A stretch of DNA of 64,000 bases from CAZGAH01 sp964523295 (GTDB lineage Bacteria; Desulfobacterota; Desulfovibrionia; Desulfovibrionales; Desulfovibrionaceae): NCBI GenBank assembly GCA_964523295.1, contig CAZGAH010000003.1:67808-131807 (forward strand), in the 5' to 3' direction. The notes under the pieces were generated by a model, which saw only the letters and a list, made by a program, of their open reading frames with translations, searched no databases and was not told where the DNA came from. Made by a program: the position numbers and the translations under genes. Positions 59,613 through 64,000 of this stretch are shown piece by piece. Each line of letters starts with the position of its first letter. The stretch's first letter is position 1.

Positions 59613-62600
59613 ATGTCGCGGGATATGCAGATGCCATACGTGCTTGGATTGGATATAGGTGTGAATTCAGTTGGTTGGGTCGTAATGCCCGTGAAGGAGG
59701 CCGCACCAGGCGCAGAGCCTGTCGCTCTGCGAGACATGGGCGCGCGTGTCTTTGACGCGGGGAACGATGGCAAGGTCAGCGAGGGCAATGACCAGTCGCG
59801 CAACATCGAGCGCCGCGAGGCGCGTCAGCGGCGTAAGCAGCTTGATCGGCGCGCACGTCGTAAGACCAGACTTCTCCACGCGCTGCAGTGCGGCGGACTG
59901 TTGCCCTCTGGCGAGGTCGATTGCGCGGCTGATCGACAGCGTTATTTCTCCGAACTCGATCCCGAGTTGTTCGTGCAGAGCGTGCAGCGCCTGACGGAGT
60001 TTACGCAGGCAGCGCGCTTGGCCCGGGTCTTGTTTCCGTATCTGTTACGCGCGGCGGCGGTCTCGGGGCCTCTGCCGCCCTACGCCATAGGTCGCGCTCT
60101 CTACCATCTGGGCCAGCGCCGCGGTTTTGTCAGCAACCGTAAACAGGCTGCCAAACCTGACGAGGATTTTGGGCCTGTCCTTGAGGATATAGCGGCATTG
60201 CGAACTGCTATGAAGGACGCAAATGCTCCAACACTAGGCGTATACCTCGCCGGTCTGGACCCGCACGAGACGCGCATCCGCGAGCGCTGGACGCATCGTG
60301 ACATGTACAAGGACGAGTTCGACAAAATATGGGCGACGCAACATGCCTATCATCCGGAACTCATGAACGACGCGTTGAAAAAGGAGATTCACACGGCACT
60401 TTTTTTTCAGCGCAGGCTCAAGTCCCAAACCGGACTGATAGGCCGTTGTGAATTGGAGCCGGACGCGCGTCGTGCCCCCTGGTTCAGGCTGATGGCGCAA
60501 CGCTTCCGACTTTTGCAGCAGCTCAATAACCTCGAGTACGTTACCGAGCATGGCGAGGTCCTCGCGCTTGACGCCGCGCAACGCAACCGTGCGCTCGAGC
60601 ATCTGGAGTTTCGCGGCGACCTGAGCTTCGCGGCGTTGAAGAAGCTCCTCGGCCTGAGCACGAAAGGCGTCTTCAACCTGGAGCGCGGCGGCGAGAAACT
60701 ACTGCGCGGAAACCGGACCGCATCCAAACTCTACAAGGTCTTCGGTGAACGTTGGCTCGCGTTTACGGACGCCGAGCGCGAGCAGCTTGTCGAGGATCTT
60801 CATTGTATGGCGGACGGAGACGCACTGGCGCGACGCGGGCGCAAGGTCTGGGGGCTGTCCGAGGAGGAGGCCCGGAATTTCGCCGCCATCACCCTTGAGC
60901 CCGGCTACTGTAACCACTCGCTCAAGGCTCTGAGTCGGCTGTTGCCGATGCTCGAGCAAGGCGTCCGCTACGGCGAGGCCAGAAAGAAAGCCTATCATGA
61001 GGCTTCCGAAACACCCGCCCTCGAAACGCTGCCGCCGCTTGAGGCTGTGCTGCCCAACCTGCGCAACCCCAACGTTGCGCGCGCACTCGGCGAGATGCGC
61101 AAGATCGTCAACGCCGCGATCAAGAAATACGGCAAGCCTGTGTTGATCCGAGTCGAACTCGCGCGCGAGCTCAAACGCTCGCGCAAGCAGCGCCAGGAGA
61201 TATTCGAGAAAAACCGCCTCAATGAGGCCGCGCGAAAAAAGGCAGCCAAACAACTCGCCGAGGAGTGCAATATCAAAGAACCCTCAAGGCAAGATACGCT
61301 TAAAGTCCTGCTTGCCGAGGAGTGCAACTGGCAGTGTCCCTACACTGGCGTCTCGTTCGGCCTGAACGACCTGTTCGGGCCCGAGCCGCTCGTGGATGTC
61401 GAGCACATCATCCCATTCCGACGCTGCTTCGACGACTCGTATACAAACAAAACACTCTGCCTGGCCGAGGAAAACCGCACGCACAAGCGCGATCGCACCC
61501 CGTTCGAGGCCTACGCTGGCGACCAGAACGTCTGGCGTGAGATCATTGAGCGTGTAAAGCGCTTCTCGGCCAGCGACAAGGCCATCCGCGCGGCGAAACT
61601 GCGCCGGTTTCTGATTGAGGATGCGCAGACCCTCTTTGATGACTTCACGACGCGCCAGCTCAACGATACGCGGTATGCAGCCTCGTTGGCTCGCAAGTAC
61701 CTTGGCGTGCTTTTCGGCGAGGCCAGCCTCCGGCGGGTGCAGGTCGGCGCTGGCCAGGCAACGGCTTACATTCGCAATGAACTCGGGCTCCATGGCGTTC
61801 TCGGCGTGGCCGAGAAGCGCGCGGATCACCGGCATCACGGCATCGATGCGATAGCGATAGCCTTGACCACGCCCGGCATGTTCAAGCGCCTGTCTGAGGC
61901 GGCAGCGCGCGCGCCGTTGAAGGGTCGGCGGCGCTTCGACGCGATCGAGGCGCCCTGGGAGGGATTTCTGGACCATGTGCGCGAACTCGCAAACAGGACG
62001 CTCGTGTCTGTGAGGCTGCGGCACACGCTCAGCGGTCCCCTGCACAAGCAGACCATCTACGGTCTGACCGTCTCGCCTGAGGATGGCAAGAGTTACAATA
62101 CGGTCCGTAAGCGTCTTGCCTCGCTCAGTGCGAATGAGGTGGAGAAGATTTTCGATCCGCACGTGCGCGCGCAGGTTGCAAGCGCCGTGCGCGAGGCTGG
62201 GGGCGATCCGAAAAAGGCGTTCGGGTCCCTGCGCGACGGATTTTGCTATACAGATCAGAAAGGGCGGGAGCGGCGCGTGGACAAGGTCCGCATCAAGGCC
62301 TCCATAGAGGCCATCTCCGTGGGCAGGGCGCCGCACGAGCGGCTGGTCGCGTCCGGCTCCAACCATCATCTGGCGGTGTACGAGAGCAAGGACGCCAAGG
62401 GGCGGCCATGCTGGAACGGCGAGCTTGTCTCGCGCTACGAGGCGCAACAGCGCAAAAGGCGCAAGCAACCGGTCGTGCGCCGCGGTGAGACCGGGCACGG
62501 GCGATTTTTGTTCTCACTGGCCGGCGGGGACGTCATCGCGCTCACCGAGGCCGGCGTGACCGCCTGCTATCGCGTGCGCTCCATCAGTCAGGAAAAGACC

Positions 62601-62765
62601 GGCGCGATCCGAGTCGAGTATGTGGGCCTGTCCGAAGCGGGCATGAAAGATGTCTTGAAGGCGACCGGCAAGTGGCGAAGCAGCATGTTGAATCCGTTGC
62701 GAAAGCTGCACTGCGAAAAAGTGCTGATTACGCCACTCGGCGAGAAGAGAAGGGCGCATGATTAA
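59613..62765 (+). CDS. cas9: CRISPR-associated endonuclease Cas9, type II-C
   Basis: 1050 residues, compact as in type II-C. RuvC-I VLGLDIGVNSVGWVV with catalytic Asp; Arg-rich bridge helix RNIERREARQRRKQLDRRAR; RuvC-II VLIRVELARELKR with Glu; HNH with VDVEHIIPFRRCFDDSY (His) and LCLAEENRTHKR; RuvC-III KRADHRHHGIDAIAIAL with His and Asp. All four catalytic sites look intact. The C-terminal third is the PAM-interacting and WED region. AGGGGG lies just before the ATG. The stop overlaps the cas1 start by eight bases. No csn2 or cas4 is seen, hence II-C. The guide would need the tracrRNA encoded divergently upstream. Confidence 0.96.
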   Translation: MSRDMQMPYVLGLDIGVNSVGWVVMPVKEAAPGAEPVALRDMGARVFDAGNDGKVSEGNDQSRNIERREARQRRKQLDRRARRKTRLLHALQCGGLLPSGEVDCAADRQRYFSELDPELFVQSVQRLTEFTQAARLARVLFPYLLRAAAVSGPLPPYAIGRALYHLGQRRGFVSNRKQAAKPDEDFGPVLEDIAALRTAMKDANAPTLGVYLAGLDPHETRIRERWTHRDMYKDEFDKIWATQHAYHPELMNDALKKEIHTALFFQRRLKSQTGLIGRCELEPDARRAPWFRLMAQRFRLLQQLNNLEYVTEHGEVLALDAAQRNRALEHLEFRGDLSFAALKKLLGLSTKGVFNLERGGEKLLRGNRTASKLYKVFGERWLAFTDAEREQLVEDLHCMADGDALARRGRKVWGLSEEEARNFAAITLEPGYCNHSLKALSRLLPMLEQGVRYGEARKKAYHEASETPALETLPPLEAVLPNLRNPNVARALGEMRKIVNAAIKKYGKPVLIRVELARELKRSRKQRQEIFEKNRLNEAARKKAAKQLAEECNIKEPSRQDTLKVLLAEECNWQCPYTGVSFGLNDLFGPEPLVDVEHIIPFRRCFDDSYTNKTLCLAEENRTHKRDRTPFEAYAGDQNVWREIIERVKRFSASDKAIRAAKLRRFLIEDAQTLFDDFTTRQLNDTRYAASLARKYLGVLFGEASLRRVQVGAGQATAYIRNELGLHGVLGVAEKRADHRHHGIDAIAIALTTPGMFKRLSEAAARAPLKGRRRFDAIEAPWEGFLDHVRELANRTLVSVRLRHTLSGPLHKQTIYGLTVSPEDGKSYNTVRKRLASLSANEVEKIFDPHVRAQVASAVREAGGDPKKAFGSLRDGFCYTDQKGRERRVDKVRIKASIEAISVGRAPHERLVASGSNHHLAVYESKDAKGRPCWNGELVSRYEAQQRKRRKQPVVRRGETGHGRFLFSLAGGDVIALTEAGVTACYRVRSISQEKTGAIRVEYVGLSEAGMKDVLKATGKWRSSMLNPLRKLHCEKVLITPLGEKRRAHD

Positions 62766-63606
62766 CCACATCATCGATATCGGTGACCAACCCGCACGGG
62801 TCTCGTTGCGCAACGAGTTGTTGCTGATCAAGACCGAGGCCGGACAGGAGGCGAGCGTTCCGGTGGCCGAGGTCAAGGCGTTGATCATCTCGCATCCGCA
62901 GAGCGTCTTGACGAGCGCGGCACTGGCAGGGTTGGCGGTCAGCGGCGGCGCACTTGTGGTCTGCGATGCCAGGCGCCATCCCTGCGGGATGCTCTTGCCC
63001 TTGGTCGGGAATTCGACGCAAACCGAGCGCTTCGCGCTCCAGGCCGCACTTGGCGAGCCGAGCAAGAAGCAGTTCTGGCGCCAGCTCGTCAAAGCCAAGA
63101 TTACGGCGCAAGCGCGTCTTTTGGAGAATGCACGCGGCAATAATTACGGGCTCAGGGCCATGGCCGGGAAGGTCAAGTCAGGCGACCCGGAGAACCTGGA
63201 GGCCCGCGCCGCGCGTAAATACTGGGGCGCTTTGCTCGACGACTCAACGTTTCGGCGCGATCGCGAGGCCGGCGGGATCAACAGCTGGTTGAATTACGGC
63301 TACGCGGTGTTGCGTGCGTTGATGGCGCGCGCGATCTGCGGTGCCGGGCTGCATCCCTCGTTGGGGGTACATCATCATAATCGCTACGACGCGTTTTGTC
63401 TGGCCAGCGACCTTATGGAGCCCTACCGGCCGGTGGTGGACAGTCGCGTAGTGCGCATGGCAAGCCGTTATGATCCGTCGAGCGAGTTCGGCAAGGAGAT
63501 TAAACGCGAGTTGTTGTCAGCGTTGTCGGGGGAGTATTGGGTGGACAACGAGTCGCGCAATTTTTTCTCGTTGGTGACGCAGACGGCGCAAAGCCTGGCT
63601 GACGCG
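62758..63606 (+). CDS. cas1: Cas1 integrase (3' end lost in scaffold gap)
   Basis: 283 residues visible before the N run. Integrates new spacers with Cas2. Features: NHIIDIGDQPARVSLRNELL, then ISHPQSVLTSAALAGLAVSGG, and the catalytic Glu in PENLEARAARKYWGALL. The catalytic His and acidic residues are in GLHPSLGVHHHNRYDAFCLASDLMEPYRP-like sequence (read as ...LHPSLGVHHHN and FCLASDLMEPYRP). All three metal sites look intact. Relatives have about 290-310 residues, so the stop should be inside the 96-N gap. The ATG overlaps the cas9 stop (ATGATTAA). Confidence 0.94.
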
Positions 63607-63702
63607 NNNNNNNNNNNNNNNNNNNNNNNNNNNNNNNNNNNNNNNNNNNNNNNNNNNNNNNNNNNNNNNNNNNNNNNNNNNNNNNNNNNNNNNNNNNNNN
63701 NN
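63607..63702. other. Scaffold gap (96 N) covering the end of cas1 and the start of cas2
   Basis: Unknown bases hide the cas1 C-terminus, the intergenic junction and the first part of cas2. The size may be an estimate. Confidence 0.9.
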
Positions 63703-63968
63703 CCGATGAACGAAAGGAGTACAGCCGTTTTCGCAAGAATCTTTTGGCGATGGGTTTTATGCGCTTACAGTACTCAGTGTACGCGCGATTTCAGCCTACG
63801 AGCGAAGCGACGGAGGCGTTGCGTCAGAAGATACGCCGGATATTGCCAGAAAAGGGTGAGGTGCGTTTGTTGTCAGTGACGGACCGTCAGTTTGGGAAGA
63901 TGCTGGTTTTCCTGGGCGAAAAGAAGAAAAAACCCGAGCAAGGTCCGCAGCAACTCATGCTTTTCTAA
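63703..63968 (+). CDS. cas2: Cas2 (5' end lost in scaffold gap)
   Basis: The visible frame reads DERKEYSRFRKNLLAMGFMR and LQYSVYARF, the II-C Cas2 signature after the first beta strand (which would contain the metal-binding Asp, hidden by N). Then GEVRLLSVTDRQFGKMLVFLG and a basic tail ending GPQQLMLF; the stop is TAA at 63968. About 88 residues are visible, and the family has about 100-110. It forms the adaptation complex with Cas1. The array should follow. Confidence 0.9.
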
Positions 63969-64000
63969 GGGGGTAAAATACACTTTCCCCAACAATACCA

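Noticed and set aside
63969..64000. Start of a CRISPR array
   Set aside because: Only 32 bases remain after cas2 and none match the repeat predicted from the tracrRNA; no repeat can be shown.

Overview
The window looks like a scaffold from a GC-rich sulfate-reducing bacterium of the Desulfovibrio/Desulfomicrobium kind (Desulfobacterota). This rests on a sulfate adenylyltransferase (sat), a selenocysteine-containing Mvh-type hydrogenase/heterodisulfide reductase operon, a type VI secretion cluster and the general gene style. Four 10-base N runs and one 96-base N run show that it is a draft, probably metagenomic, assembly.

Layout. 1-3.7 kb (minus strand): AMIN-domain amidase (cut by the left edge), glmS, rdgB. 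4-8.2 kb (minus): an exported acetolactate decarboxylase, a ParA ATPase with an N-terminal zinc finger and its small partner, and a receiver-TPR protein. 8.7-10.5 kb (minus): a 5'-truncated hybrid kinase directly behind ribF. 10.8-18.1 kb (plus): STAS/anti-sigma kinase pair, a two-domain acyltransferase resembling ornithine-lipid synthase OlsF, a nonsense-interrupted 3'-5' exonuclease, rpe, a CHASE2 adenylate cyclase, and a YchJ-like protein. 18.1-29.5 kb (minus): polysaccharide deacetylase and glycosyltransferase, two conserved hypotheticals, a zinc alcohol dehydrogenase, a CBS-ACT protein and a 1760-residue hybrid histidine kinase.

29.9-38.6 kb (minus) is the metabolic highlight. It encodes an HdrD-like protein, HdrA, MvhD, MvhG, MvhA, a hydrogenase maturation protease, a ferredoxin and a NifU-like scaffold. 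HdrA, MvhD and MvhA each have an in-frame TGA exactly where the family has a metal-binding or redox cysteine, so all three are probably selenoproteins. MvhA and MvhD carry twin SECIS-like hairpins of the same geometry. Together they would form a hydrogen-oxidising, flavin-based electron-bifurcating complex feeding ferredoxin and a thiol/disulfide carrier.

39.7-42 kb (plus): an EF-hand protein, an ECF sigma factor, a small membrane protein (possible anti-sigma) and a Spy-like periplasmic protein. 43.6-53.9 kb (plus): a partial T6SS cluster, tssB-tssC-hcp-tssE-tssF-tssG-clpV plus two unknown genes; the membrane complex, baseplate TssK and spike genes are not here. 53.9-56 kb: HAD hydrolase, psd and pssA for phosphatidylethanolamine synthesis. 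Then tatD (minus) and sat with a strong terminator.

59.4-64 kb: a type II-C CRISPR-Cas locus, cas9-cas1-cas2. A tracrRNA candidate with a good sigma-70 promoter is transcribed divergently from cas9. The array itself is not visible and probably lies just beyond the right edge. The tracrRNA predicts that its repeat begins with GTTGTGACTTGA.
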